Positions 8,440 to 18,500 of a stretch of 64,000 nucleotides of DNA are shown here, in pieces. Numbering within the stretch: position 1 is the stretch's first letter; each line of letters begins with the position of its first letter. The notes below the pieces were generated by a model. The model made no database searches, was not told where the DNA came from, and saw only the letters and a program-made list of their open reading frames with translations. Both the position numbers and the translations under genes were made by a program. The DNA lies in assembly GCA_033064195.1 (NCBI GenBank), contig JARBJD010000246.1, forward strand, positions 1 to 64,000, given 5' to 3'. Origin of the DNA: Blattamonas nauphoetae (taxonomy: Eukaryota; Preaxostyla; Oxymonadida).

Positions 8440-9330
8440 TCACCCATAACTCCTTACATACTTGTCCGATTTCAATAATTCTTGCACCAATCGAAAGAGC
8501 GCATCGGATATGTCCTTGGATGGTAATTTAAGCGAAATTGGAGAACTTTTATTTTTCATCAATTTTTTCATGTGCACCAAAAAATGACTATATAGCAAAA
8601 AAAAATGTCAAAAATTTTTATATTTTTTTCGTAATATTATTTTTGTATCTTCCACTCTAGAATTAATCTCAGGCTGATTTGACGCGATTTTGAAAAAAGG
8701 GCAATCCCATAATATTTTTGTGGGAAAAAATCGACCCACAATGATGAAACATCAAAGTTTTGGTCGGGGTCGGTGGTCAAGGTAGTGGTCAAGGTATAGA
8801 GCCCACCCGGGAATAGGAAATTTCAGGGTCGAGTAGTCTAGTAGGTAAGTGCACGTGCTTACTAGGCTATGAGTCCCAGGTTCAATACCGGGAGGAAGCA
8901 ATATTTAATAGACGTCTATAGTTCCGAGTCATGAATCTCGGTTACAGGGATCGCAACCCTGGGCCTTGGGGACTTGCCACTACACCTGGCAAAAAAAACC
9001 TACCTAGCTTCCTCCGTCCCCAAGGTTTTGCACTTTTTTTCAGATCTGGATCTCCAGTATTGAGCGAGCTGTGGACGTTTTTTCAAAAGAGGGTCAATCA
9101 TTTTTCTCACTTTTTTCGTATTTTTGCACTAAGAACAACTCATATCTCGATGAATACCTGTCCGATTGACATCCGGTTTCTTTTCATCGATCAGTGCCAT
9201 CGGAAAGCATAAAATGTTTTTGGAATGACATTTTCAAATTTTGTATTCTCGTGTACAGACTCAATATAGTGAAATGGACAAAAATGACGTCAAAAAGTGA
9301 AAAAATCAAAAGTGACCAGAATGACCTGCC
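8440..9330 (+). repeat. About 0.9-kb repeat with tRNA-like core; candidate terminal inverted repeat of Polinton-1
   Basis: The segment matches, in inverted orientation, about 47010-47885 at the left border of Polinton-2. Shared landmarks in the same order: ATTTCAATAATTCTTGCACC, a tRNA-like A-box/B-box unit, GGGATCGCAACCCTGGGCCT, AAGGTTTTGCACTTTTTTT, and a TCTCGA...CATC(C/T)GGTTTC stretch. Identity is clear to about 9200 and weaker beyond. Inverted orientation next to two Polintons fits terminal inverted repeats; an independent interspersed repeat is the alternative. Confidence 0.65.
8831..8905 (+). other. tRNA-like sequence (A-box and B-box), not a functional tRNA
   Basis: TAGTCTAGTAGGTAAGTGC resembles an internal A-box, and GGTTCAATACC a B-box inside a T-arm-like hairpin. 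The 3' flank AGGAAGC has no complementary 5' strand, so there is no acceptor stem. The same unit recurs at 47449-47528, so it is part of a repeat, probably tRNA-derived. Confidence 0.55.
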
Positions 9331-9404
9331 GATGTCAGAGATGCATGGGGTTGATGTACACATCACCTAGGAGAATTCTGAACATGCTGCAGCATCGGTG
9401 AACC

Positions 9405-9483
9405 TGTGGACTCGTGGACCTGTGGACTTTTCAAAATTCAAAAGAATTATTTTTGATGATCCACCTGGGGCACCTGGGGCACT
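9405..9483 (+). repeat. Iteron block R2
   Basis: GTGGACTC, GTGGACCT and GTGGACTT lie in tandem at 9406-9429. They are followed by an AT-rich spacer and by two GGGGCACCT-type units ending in GGGGCACT at about 9462-9483. It is an inverted counterpart of 8160-8245; together they bracket the tRNA-like repeat. Confidence 0.85.
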
Positions 9484-9577
9484 CAATAGAAATAGTAAAA
9501 CAACACCAAATGATCACGCCGATTGATCTGTGAATGGATCTGATCATCTGGAGTCGTTCTGAGCGTTCGGAAGCATT

Positions 9578-9657
9578 AGTGGACTTGTGGACCTGTGGAC
9601 TTTTCAAAACTCAAAAGAATTATTTTTGATGATCCACCTGGGGCACCTGGTGCACTC
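9578..9657 (+). repeat. Iteron block R3, upstream of the primase gene
   Basis: GTGGACTT, GTGGACCT and GTGGACTT lie in tandem at 9579-9602, followed by almost the same spacer and GGGGCACC unit as R2. It is a direct repeat of R2 and lies about 170 bases before the primase start. Confidence 0.85.
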
Positions 9658-9828
9658 AATTGGAATTGTAAAAAAGCATCTACTGATCATCCCGATTGCT
9701 CTCCCACTAGATCCACATCCATCTGTTATTTGGAGCACATCTGATCGCTATCACAGTATTTTTTTGCTGTCAGAAAAAACAAACGCTTAACTTTTTTTAA
9801 ATTCTAATTTTTTATCTCCTTAGAAATA

Positions 9829-10854
9829 ATGACAACAAAAGTTGAAGAGAAAAAAGTCAGTGATATTTGTGCCATGAATCCTAGATTAGTCGACGATCAA
9901 CTTGAAGCATTGCTCAGTGGAATTTCAATCGAAATACAATCTTTGTTCGATCGTTTGAGAGTTCATGAAGTTCCAATTTATGACTACAAGAAATATAGCG
10001 AAGGTGCTTCAATCGATAATGCTGGATCCAGAAAGACAGGAACAGCGATAAATATTGCACATGTGGCTAATCTAGCAGTCGTGGACATTGACATCTTGAA
10101 TAAGGATGCTGGTGAAGCAGCTAAAACAAAAATCAGACAATCAGTGATTGATGTACTACCTAAAAATGTCGGATTAGTCGTCACTGGTTCTGGTGGTCTT
10201 CACATATATTGCGACATTGACGGATACAAACTGGAAAAGAATTCAATGGTAAAGGTGAAGAAAACAGAACAATACGATGTGGATTTGTTTGCTTGTGTAG
10301 ACTCCAATCTGCGCTGGATTGTGCAACCAAAATCAAGAGTGCAAAGGAAAGTCGAAGGCAAGAATAAAATCCATACATATTCAACATTGAATGATTTTAA
10401 TCAGCTCTTCAAACTGGCAACATTGTCTGATGTATTGTCCAATCTGGGTATTGTATTGAAGGCAAATACATCAGAGAAGAAGCCATCAGTCAAGCCTCCA
10501 AAGTCAGAAAGTCCAAAAGCTCCTGCATTCGATAGTGAATCAATTCAACAGTATTCTTTGAAGCAAGCAGAGCTAATCAGAAAAGGATTAACAGGACTGA
10601 CAATCCACAATGATTCTGGCTCTCGTTCACTCGAGGATGAAGTCTCGCTGTTGCCGTTGTTTGCTGGACTCAATTCATTGCGACAAATTGATGGATTCAC
10701 TGACGAGATGCTGGACCAAACGTACCAAGACGTCTATGCTCACAATACATTAACAGAGAATACAAAAAATGAATTGGAATGCACAAAGAATCAGATATGC
10801 ATCCAATATTTCGCATCCAGGAGTACTCGTCAAAATCATTCGGATCCACAATGA
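9829..10854 (+). CDS. Archaeo-eukaryotic primase (PrimPol-like)
   Basis: A 341-residue frame. Residues 83-90 AVVDIDIL supply the DxD metal-binding pair of AEP primases. SGGLHIY (about 121-127) matches the sGgxH motif that contacts the nucleotide, and DVDLF (150-154) gives the third acidic position. A basic, proline-containing linker (KKPSVKPPKSESPKAP) follows at about 225-240, then a helical part. The next gene downstream is an SF3 helicase, the usual partner of such primases in plasmids, phages and virus-like elements; together they would prime and unwind DNA. The ATG at 9829 follows a T-rich box like that of the Polinton polymerase. The primase-helicase coding region as a whole appears broken (about two breaks). 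Confidence 0.75.
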   Translation: MTTKVEEKKVSDICAMNPRLVDDQLEALLSGISIEIQSLFDRLRVHEVPIYDYKKYSEGASIDNAGSRKTGTAINIAHVANLAVVDIDILNKDAGEAAKTKIRQSVIDVLPKNVGLVVTGSGGLHIYCDIDGYKLEKNSMVKVKKTEQYDVDLFACVDSNLRWIVQPKSRVQRKVEGKNKIHTYSTLNDFNQLFKLATLSDVLSNLGIVLKANTSEKKPSVKPPKSESPKAPAFDSESIQQYSLKQAELIRKGLTGLTIHNDSGSRSLEDEVSLLPLFAGLNSLRQIDGFTDEMLDQTYQDVYAHNTLTENTKNELECTKNQICIQYFASRSTRQNHSDPQ

Positions 10855-12302
10855 GAAATACTACAATGATGAACTCGTTATTCCTCTCACGGACTACGAT
10901 GTCTCTGATGTATTTGACAGCATTGATGAATCCGAGGAGGACCAATGCCTTGAACAAAGCAATGATGAACCAATCAATGATAAAATTGATCTTCTGTCTT
11001 CATTTGACTTCTCTTCAATCAGAAAAAAAGGCAACGAATAAAGAATACAAATCGGAAAAAGAAGTTCTGAGAGATCTATTGAAAGTTCTTCGCTGTGTTG
11101 AAGTATCTTTGCTTTGCATTGTGAAGGAATACAGTTCGCTTGATCTCTGCTATCGGGTAAATGTTCAGAAAGAAAGCAGTGTCCTGAGATTGTTGAAATC
11201 AATTAAAGTGACCATACCAAACGAAGATCCAAAGAAAGTGAAAGTGTTCAATTGCCAAAGCTTATTCGAGGACAATCGTCATCGTTTCATGGTCAATGGC
11301 ATTCGCTTTATCAGTGACAATCCAGACATGTTCTCACTATTTCAAGGATACAAATATCCATTCGTTGATGAAGTAAACAATCAGCTTATTCAACCATTCT
11401 TGGATTTCACCAAAGAGATCATCTCCGACAACAATGAGGAATTGTATAGCTTCATCTTGAATTGGATTTCTTTTGTCATTCAGAATCCAGGTCAGAAGAC
11501 AGCATCTGTCATCATCTTGAAGGGAATGCAGGGAATTGGCAAGAATGTTTGGACCAATGTGCTCTGTGAACTACTGCGTGGATATTCTGCTCCAAATATA
11601 ACCGATATTCAGGAACTATGCGGTACATTCAATACAGTGATTGAGGGAAAGATGCTGATTGTCTGTAATGAACTGAAGAATGTTGGTGAAGAAAGAATGT
11701 CCAATTTTGATGCTCTCAAATCCATAATATCAGATACAAGCTTCAGAGCAAACGAGAAAGGAATTGCCAGACGTGATGCCGAGAATGTAGCCAATCTAAT
11801 CTTCTGTACAAACAACGCATATCCAGTTAAGATTGAAGTCGACGACAGACGTTACTGTGTGTGCAAAGTGTCCAATAAAAAGAAAGATGATGCTGCATTC
11901 TTTCTCAATCTCATTCGCTCATTCTCTCCTGAATTCTACTCACATTTGTTGACCTACTTCAGACAAAGAGACATCTCCAACTTCAATCCAAGACAACTAC
12001 CAAACACTGATGCTAGATGTCTACTCCAAGAAGTGTCCAGATCAGCAATAGGAGACTTTTGCTTTGCGCACATTCACGAATTGGAGAAAGGAATGCCATG
12101 CTCATATGCAGCTGAAATCATGCCTGAATATTACAAAAAATTGAAGACATTCCAGATGGATTTACATGAGCATTGCACTAGAAAGAAAGTCACCATGAAT
12201 AAAACAAGAGTGTGGTGCTATGTGATCGATCCAAAATATGCCGAACTGCTTAGAAGGTCTACTCTTGAATCAGAAACCGATGAAGAAGACAGTCTTGAAT
12301 AA
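10779..12302 (+). CDS. SF3 helicase (D5/DUF5906-like), partner of the primase
   Basis: Recognisable helicase sequence covers about 11.1-12.2 kb. It has Walker A GMQGIGKNVW, Walker B-like KMLIVCNEL, motif C-like VANLIFCTNNA, then an arginine-containing DDRRYCV. This order (A, B, C, Arg) is that of superfamily 3 helicases of the D5/phage primase-helicase type. A preceding helical part (LRDLLKVLRCVEV...) resembles a D5 N-terminal region. The first part of the stated range reads less naturally and is probably not native protein. It lies immediately downstream of the primase and would act as replicative helicase of a small replicon. It ends about 40 bases before an inverted iteron triplet. Confidence 0.75.
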   Translation: MHKESDMHPIFRIQEYSSKSFGSTMRNTTMMNSLFLSRTTMSLMYLTALMNPRRTNALNKAMMNQSMIKLIFCLHLTSLQSEKKATNKEYKSEKEVLRDLLKVLRCVEVSLLCIVKEYSSLDLCYRVNVQKESSVLRLLKSIKVTIPNEDPKKVKVFNCQSLFEDNRHRFMVNGIRFISDNPDMFSLFQGYKYPFVDEVNNQLIQPFLDFTKEIISDNNEELYSFILNWISFVIQNPGQKTASVIILKGMQGIGKNVWTNVLCELLRGYSAPNITDIQELCGTFNTVIEGKMLIVCNELKNVGEERMSNFDALKSIISDTSFRANEKGIARRDAENVANLIFCTNNAYPVKIEVDDRRYCVCKVSNKKKDDAAFFLNLIRSFSPEFYSHLLTYFRQRDISNFNPRQLPNTDARCLLQEVSRSAIGDFCFAHIHELEKGMPCSYAAEIMPEYYKKLKTFQMDLHEHCTRKKVTMNKTRVWCYVIDPKYAELLRRSTLESETDEEDSLE

Positions 12303-12340
12303 GCACAGCAATGTAGATATATTTTTGAAGCACTATTGAT

Positions 12341-12365
12341 GGTCCACAAGCCCACAAAGTCCACA
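12341..12365 (-). repeat. Inverted iteron triplet downstream of the helicase
   Basis: Read on the minus strand, three tandem units (GTGGACTTT, GTGGGCTT, GTGGACCA). Together with 9579-9602 it brackets the primase-helicase genes as an inverted pair. The GGGGCACC part is missing here. Confidence 0.75.
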
Positions 12366-12544
12366 GTCGCTCAGAAATGGTCTCAAATTGATGAATACAT
12401 ACAAGTTTTCTCTTCTCTTGTTCTGTGACCTGAGTCAAATAACGAAAATTGTGGCTTCAAAATAAAAAGTCCACAATAATTATCATGTAATATAACAGCT
12501 ATGAGCCAAGTACAAATGCCATTTTCAATCTTTCGAACTCAATC

Positions 12545-12622
12545 GTGGACCTGTGGACCCGTGGACCATCAAAACTTCAACCAATTATTTTCCCCAATCC
12601 ACCTGGGGCACCTACGGCACCT
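12545..12622 (+). repeat. Iteron block R5
   Basis: GTGGACCT, GTGGACCC and GTGGACCA lie in tandem at 12545-12568. A spacer and a GGGGCACCT/ACGGCACCT pair follow at about 12600-12621. It is a forward copy of the R2/R3 block with more divergence. Confidence 0.8.
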
Positions 12623-12625
12623 CAT

Positions 12626-13138
12626 TCCACAAATGATCATCCATCAATTCCCAACACCTATTCATCTCTCCATCAATGTCCACAAATCAATGTCCATACA
12701 TCGATTATCTCCACCTCATAACAAACACTTGTTACACGTAAAACCCCATCAATGTCTCTCAACTATCTCTTACACACTCATGTCACGTATTTCAACATCA
12801 ATGGCTCCTCATCAATATCTCCTCATCAATATCTCCTCATCAATGCCTCCTTCACCCCTCCCAATCTCTTCACCTATGCCCAATCATCCTAGTCTCTTCA
12901 CCTATTTTCCCACACATATCTTTTCACCTGTGCCTAATCACCCTTGCCTATGCCACCTATTTCCCTACACTTATCCTTATCAACTACTCAACCACCACCC
13001 TATATCTCTGACAATACATGGGTTGTTCGGATTGGATATTCATTCTGGCTCGTATTCATTCATTTTTTGGGTTTTTCACAATCTTTTCCGAAATGCATGG
13101 TCAAACACGAAACATAATGTTTGAAATGGATGGAAGAG
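12626..13138. other. Pyrimidine-rich low-complexity stretch
   Basis: CT- and CA-rich DNA with short irregular tandem motifs, for example repeats of CTCATCAATATCTC near 12810-12850 and CACCTAT-type motifs near 12890-12960. A long forward frame crosses it, but its composition (Pro, His, Ser, Ile) simply mirrors the base bias. No gene is supported. Confidence 0.6.
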
Positions 13139-14700
13139 TCAAATAATTAATGAGTGCAGTTGTGAATGCGGTTGGTATTCCATCTTGCCCAATGTTGATT
13201 GGACTCTGTTCAGTAGTGAAAGCACAGTCGTTTCTGGTGGATCATCTCGTAAAAAAGGTGTTTCACGAGAAAATTTGTGAAGAAAAGATTGTTTTCGGAT
13301 GATACTGAATTTTTCACGAAGTCGGGAAGCTTCTTGCGTCAAAAGTTCACGGCACAAAATGCGAGGTTGTGTTTTCTGGAGAAGAAGTCGAGACTCCACA
13401 TGTTGGTTCAAAATGCTGTTTCGAAGATCTTTCTTCTGTCGCCGAAGATGTATGAATGACCTTTCAATATCACATGTTGTCCATGGGAGGATGATACACA
13501 TGGCATTGATGAAAATCTATCAAGTTTTGGCAAATAAGAGCAGTAGTTGATATAAGTGTGAATCGATGGGCCATTTGGGAGGAGATGGTTCGGACGGCCT
13601 TGATCCATAATGTCGCAGAGGATGAGAGAGGCATTTCTCATTTCGAAGTGGTTTTCGTGATTCAGACAGTGAATTGGAGCGAATCCGCATATAAAGAGAT
13701 ATGGACAATTGTTGGAATGGATGGCTTGTCTTGTGATCTGAAGCATGAAATCGAATGAAATGAAATTCAGGTCGGTCGACTGAAGGGATTTACAGAGTAG
13801 GTAGCCAGGTTGGAGGACCAGAACAGTTAAAAAAAGTCGAAGATATGAAGCTGTTCCAAAGCATTGAGCTAATTGGCGTGTTCGCAGATCAGTAGCAAGG
13901 CGAGTGATGGTGAATAGCGATTGAAAGTGCTTCAACACAGCTTTTGCTGTCACATGGAGAGTGAACCAGCGTGTGACAACGGAATATGGGATCAGATGTT
14001 TTTCTCTTCCGTTTTGGGTCTGAATCTCACTGAGAAGCTGTTTTCGTGCATGTGATCGTGAAATATGCACCGCGAGAGAATGATATGACGTAAGAAGACG
14101 TTGAATAATGTTGAGAGAAGTCATAGAGATCGTATGCTTAAAGACGAGCTGAAGACGGTGTGACGAACAGTGAATTGGTCGAAGAAAGGGAAATCGGTTG
14201 AGAAGACGACCCCAGAGACCATTTCCCAACCCAGTCATTGTTGATTCGCCATCCGTGCCCACACTGATAAACGAGTTTGCGGGAAGATCGAACTCTTCAA
14301 AAAGAGAGTCTACCAAATCGAAGTGTGCTTTTCCGTCTGCTTGTTTTATGAGAGGGCGCATTGATAGGAGCATTGAAAACGGTTGGTTGTTCATATTCAA
14401 GATTCGAAGGTGACCTGCCACTTGTTTTGTTCCCGTGCTATCTGTTGTCCCATCCAGCATCAAGCTGAATGGAAAAGAAGAGGAGAGATAAACCTGAAGT
14501 TGAGTGGTCCGTGTGGAACACCATTTGTCGGCCAAATACCAATACATCCGCAAACCGGTAAATGCTAATGAATAAAGTTGTGGGACATTGGTCCGCGAGT
14601 CGAGAAGACGACATAAGGAAGGATAGGTGGATGCAGGATAAAGTGTATAGTATTTCTGAACATATATCTGAAGTATATGAAGGTCGAATGAGAAGTACAA
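13139..14700 (-). pseudogene. hAT-family transposase, frameshifted relic
   Basis: Two minus-strand frames give adjacent parts of one hAT transposase. The larger (13408-14700) shows LMLDGTTDSTGTKQ (first Asp), FISVGTDGESTMTGLG (second Asp) and IHCSSHRLQLVFKH, typical of the RNase H-like hAT core. The C-terminal dimerisation region, ILPWTTCDIERSF followed by LRRQKKDLRN, is read in another frame (13139-13501), so a frameshift lies near 13.5 kb. No ATG opens the larger frame; an N-terminal BED finger was not found with confidence in 14.7-15.3 kb. A related but different relic lies at 41473-42534. The gene is dead unless an intron, for which no good sites were seen, restores the frame. Confidence 0.75.
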
Positions 14701-15510
14701 TTGGTGAATTGGTTAAGTCTGGACTTTTACGTTGAAATGAACGAGCAGAGAGAGTGGATTAGAGTGAGAAACAGATTGAGTCCAGAGTTTAGTGAACATT
14801 GGGCGAAATGAAGAAAAAGGAGTGATCAAGAAAATACGAAGTATGGTCGGGACAGTGGTCTGATCCGCCTTGCTTCAAACTGACTTGGTGAGAATCACCC
14901 ATTTCAGGAGAAATCGGGATGGATTATCTCATGATTTTCATCTCTCACTCACTTCACAAAGATGCGAGGGTTTCAGATTTAAGAAGCAGCAGTTTGAGAC
15001 TGTTCTGAAGTGTTGAGAAAAAATGCGAAAAAAGTGTGTCGCTCAGAAAAGGGATCAAAAGTAACCTCAAACTTTTGTCCAGAAATGAAGAATGGTCTGA
15101 GACATGATTCTGTCTTGTCCATGAAATGATGAAACGGAGTTTTTGTGATGAGAAGTGATGGCGGTGTGCAAGCAATGAAGAATGGGCGGCCCCGATGTCC
15201 AACAAGAAGCACTTCGCTGGTGAAGTGCTGCCAACACAATCGCAACAGAAATGACGCAATGCGTAGAGAATGCTCCACGAGAAAGCAATTGGGTTTATGA
15301 AGCGATGAAAAGCGTAGCTTGTTGCGCCAAACGAGAATTGACGGGTTGTGGCGAACTGCAGGATGAGAGAATGATGAAGAAATGAAGATATTGTTGTCCG
15401 TCTGAGTGTGACAGGAGAAGAAAGACGAGATTGTATGGTGTGGATGTGGGGAAAAGAACTATCAGACGGGAAAGATGAGATGAGTGTGATGATGTGATGT
15501 GATTGACGAG
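14701..15510. other. Intergenic stretch between hAT relic and beta-helix gene
   Basis: Several overlapping short minus-strand frames of about 100 codons lie at 14954-15288, none with a recognisable domain. They could be decayed 5' hAT sequence or chance frames. Nothing else is supported. Confidence 0.4.
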
Positions 15511-18500
15511 TTACTGTTTCGATTCCGCTTTGTTGTTTTGCTGGCCGAGAGTTGGGTCAGATGCAGATGGCGAGAAGCTCTTGAAAAGTCGATCTTTCAC
15601 TGTTTGCAATGTTGGCCTGTTCTTCGGCTCAATTTGCATGCAATCCTCAATCAAGTCACGCAGTGTTTCGTTCTCGACGGCGTTCATCTTCAGACCAACA
15701 CCCAATACGGCCTGGCGGTGAGCGTTGATACCATCGTGTTCACGGTACGGCACCTCTCCCGTCTCGATTTCCCACAAGAGGAGGCCAAGCCGAAAAACCA
15801 AACCTGCTTCTTTGTTGATGGTTGATTTCTGTTCAGATTCATTGTTCTCCTCGCTTTCTTCGGGTGGACTCCATCGCTGAGTATCTCCTCCCTTTGGTGT
15901 GTTCATTTTGTCGCCAAGTGATTGATTCTTTGTCTGGTTATCGACGAGTTTGAAATGCACTTCGGTGTCATTCTCAACGATCACCCAGTGTGGATTCAGA
16001 TTCTGCAAAACTTGTGCCGTCGGCATCTTCTGCATCAGACGCAGCAGTTGCTCCGTGAGCGTCTTTTGGATTTTCTCTGTCTCGATCGGTTTCGGATTCT
16101 GGGCTTCGTGTAGTCGGTGGAAGAGAGTTTCTTTCGAAGCGAGGAATTTCGTTTCGATGCTGTCTTTCTGGTGGATGTCATTGATGCGAATAACTTCCAC
16201 AAACTGCTCGGCTCCTGTTGAAGGGACGGTTGATTTCGGCGTACAGTCACTTGTGTCGTCTTTGTGCTGATTCAATGCAACTATGTTGTGTGTCCCACTC
16301 TGTCCAATGTCCAGATCTTCAACTTTAGCTATGTACTCATCATTCTCTTGTCCTTCCGTCAGTTCAGTTTTGTCTTGCTGTTTTGGTTGTCGTTTTCGTC
16401 GCCAGACGAGCAAAATGACGAGGAGGATGATGAGGAGGAGCACAACACTGATGACAAGTGGAAGGATCCACGAAAGCGCTTTTCCGAGTGGAGTTTGGCT
16501 GAACTTTGGTTTCGTCGGTTCAGGCTCGGTTGGTTCAGGGTTTGTTGGTTCAGGATCGTCGGTGAGGGCAGCTGAGAAGGTGAACCATTCTGTCGTTCTG
16601 AGATTCTTCCCGAACTTCAGTCTGCAACGAAGTTCGTGTTTCTGATCCAATGTGGCGATCTCTTCTTGTTTGATGACGAGAATCACCTCAGTCTCAGACG
16701 ATATGTCCTTCAGTTCGAATTCCACTGCTTTGCCATCCGAGTTGCTTTCCGATTCGTGTTCAAACACTTCCAAGAACAATCCGCATGGAATGAGCTGAGA
16801 TCCAATGATGCTCACTGTGTACTGTTTCGTGGATGTGTCAAACACGCACATCGACAGCTCTTTGTCCATCTTTGGAGCAAACAGAGGTGAGTTGGGTTGG
16901 GCTGCATCTCCATTCATCACACAGTCTTCCATCGACGCCCACAGCGACGAGCCCTGATGTCCATCACCTGCACTCAAACTTCCAATTGTGATCGTCCCAT
17001 CGTCTGAGCAGTGGATGTTGCGACGAGAAGAAGGAAATGAGGGGGACGAGGCAGAGTTGGAATCGAATGACGATGTTCGAATTTCAAGCGAACCATTCTT
17101 CATGTTGATCGCTCCTTGAGACAGTTGGAACAAACGGGTGTTTGTGATGTGTGTTTCACAGTTGACAAGTTGGAGAGCTCCCGACGACCAGCTGCAGACA
17201 CCGTCAGAACCCTCATTCGTCATCATTCCACCGGCTGGACCGGCGAAGACTCCGTCACGAAACACGAGCTCAGAGTTTGATCCATGAATCAGAACAAACG
17301 ACGGCGATGATGACAGGATGTGCACATCCACGTTCTTCAACTCGAGAAAGGCCGAGTTCACAATAATCATGCCCAACTGTCCTCCGCTCTGGTCCTGCGA
17401 GGCGACGTGGAGTTTCGGTTCTGTTGTGCTTCCATTTGTTATCATGACATGCATCCCTTGTGTCAAGACAATCGGCGAGCGCAGTGTGGCAGAGTCTGTG
17501 ATGTGAATGGTCGGTCGAGGAAAGTCAATCCCTTTTACAATTCGCCACACTTCATTTATTGTCTTGCATCTGTTTCCATCATCTCCGCAAAAGTCACTCA
17601 GAACACCTGACTCGTCCACATGAAACACCGGCTCTGTTGGCTTGGCGTCTGTCGTGAATGTGTTCTTGATGAGATCGACAGGTGGAGAGGACCCATCAAT
17701 TTCTTCCATCTTTGAGAGTGTGTGTTCGGTCCCGTATTGGAGGCCTGTTGCCCAACCAATGCGAATCGAGGTTGTTGAGCTGCAAGTGAGGGTTGACAAC
17801 GAGCATTCCACTCCCACTTCTGTGTTGTCAGGCATCGTCAGTTTGTATTTCGAATCGTGGATCGAACCTTCAACTTTCAGAGCAAAAGTCAATCCTGTGT
17901 TCACGATATTCGAGAATGTGGTGCCAATATCAATCACACGAGGTTTCAAAGGAACTGTGAAGGAGACATCATTGTTCAGGATGATGTTTGTTCCGTTTGA
18001 CACTGAATTGATGGAATATGTCTCACTGAAAACCAATGAATTCAGTGACGCGGTCTCAGCCACATTGAAAAGTGCTGAGAACAGGGTGGGTGACGAGCGA
18101 GAGGCGGAGACGAAGACCAAATCATCTTTTCCTGTGATGGTGACGGCAGTGATTTTGGATGGAAGGGCTCGGGCCTGGAATGTGACTTCAACCTTAGTCT
18201 GGTCGTTTGTCAATGCGGCTGAAATGACCTTTTCCACACGTGCTGGTTCAGGTGGAACAATGATTTTTAGATTTGGGGTGAGGATCGGCTGACTACTGCC
18301 TGGACATGTGAACCCCGTGATTGTGTATGTCTTCCCAAAAGCCAACTGGACTGTCTTGCTTTCATCCACCGAGTAGAGGACAGCTGTGGCCTCTCCACTG
18401 ACACCATCAGCATCGAAGGTAGCTGTCACTGTCGATGTGCTTGACCCATCAGAGACTGTGAGTGTGTATGGGTTTGAATAAAGTTTGTCTCCAACCAGTT

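Larger units (their letters stand above)
1..9340. mobile_element. Polinton-1 (Maverick-type virus-like element), right-hand part
   Basis: Seen: on one AT-rich stretch lie an A32/FtsK-like packaging ATPase, a protein-primed family B DNA polymerase and an rve integrase, the defining gene set of Polintons/Mavericks. The left end and any capsid genes lie outside the window. The right end is uncertain: the last element gene stops at 8018. The repeat at about 8440-9330 has an inverted relative at the left border of the second element (about 47010-47885), as expected for terminal inverted repeats, so about 9340 is the preferred end. Genes inside the window all look whole, with no visible break. Protein divergence from Polinton-2 shows that this is a separate lineage. 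Confidence 0.85.
9405..12622. mobile_element. Candidate primase-helicase replicon bounded by iterons
   Basis: Two replication genes (primase 9829-, SF3 helicase to 12302) lie between forward iteron blocks (9405-9657), an inverted iteron triplet (12341-12365) and a further forward block (12545-12622). A second direct repeat links about 8310-8366 with about 12420-12475 (shared AAAATTGT(A/G)GCTTCAAAAT and AAAAAGTCCACA). No capsid, integrase or transposase gene is seen between the blocks. It could be an autonomous or satellite replicon, or an arm of Polinton-1 separated by the tRNA-like repeat. The coding part looks broken, with about two breaks. Its element status is inference from gene content and flanking repeats. 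Confidence 0.5.

Noticed and set aside
8831-8905. Functional tRNA gene
   Set aside because: A- and B-boxes are present but no acceptor stem can form, and the unit is part of a longer repeat also found at 47449-47528.
8931-9212. 93-codon plus-strand frame
   Set aside because: Falls inside the tRNA-like border repeat; the inverted copy does not conserve the frame.
8160-12622. CRISPR array
   Set aside because: The iteron clusters are short tandem units without unique spacers of constant length, and the sequence is eukaryotic.
12501-13124. 207-codon plus-strand frame
   Set aside because: Lies in pyrimidine-rich repetitive DNA and its first part covers an iteron block; composition follows base bias, with no domain.
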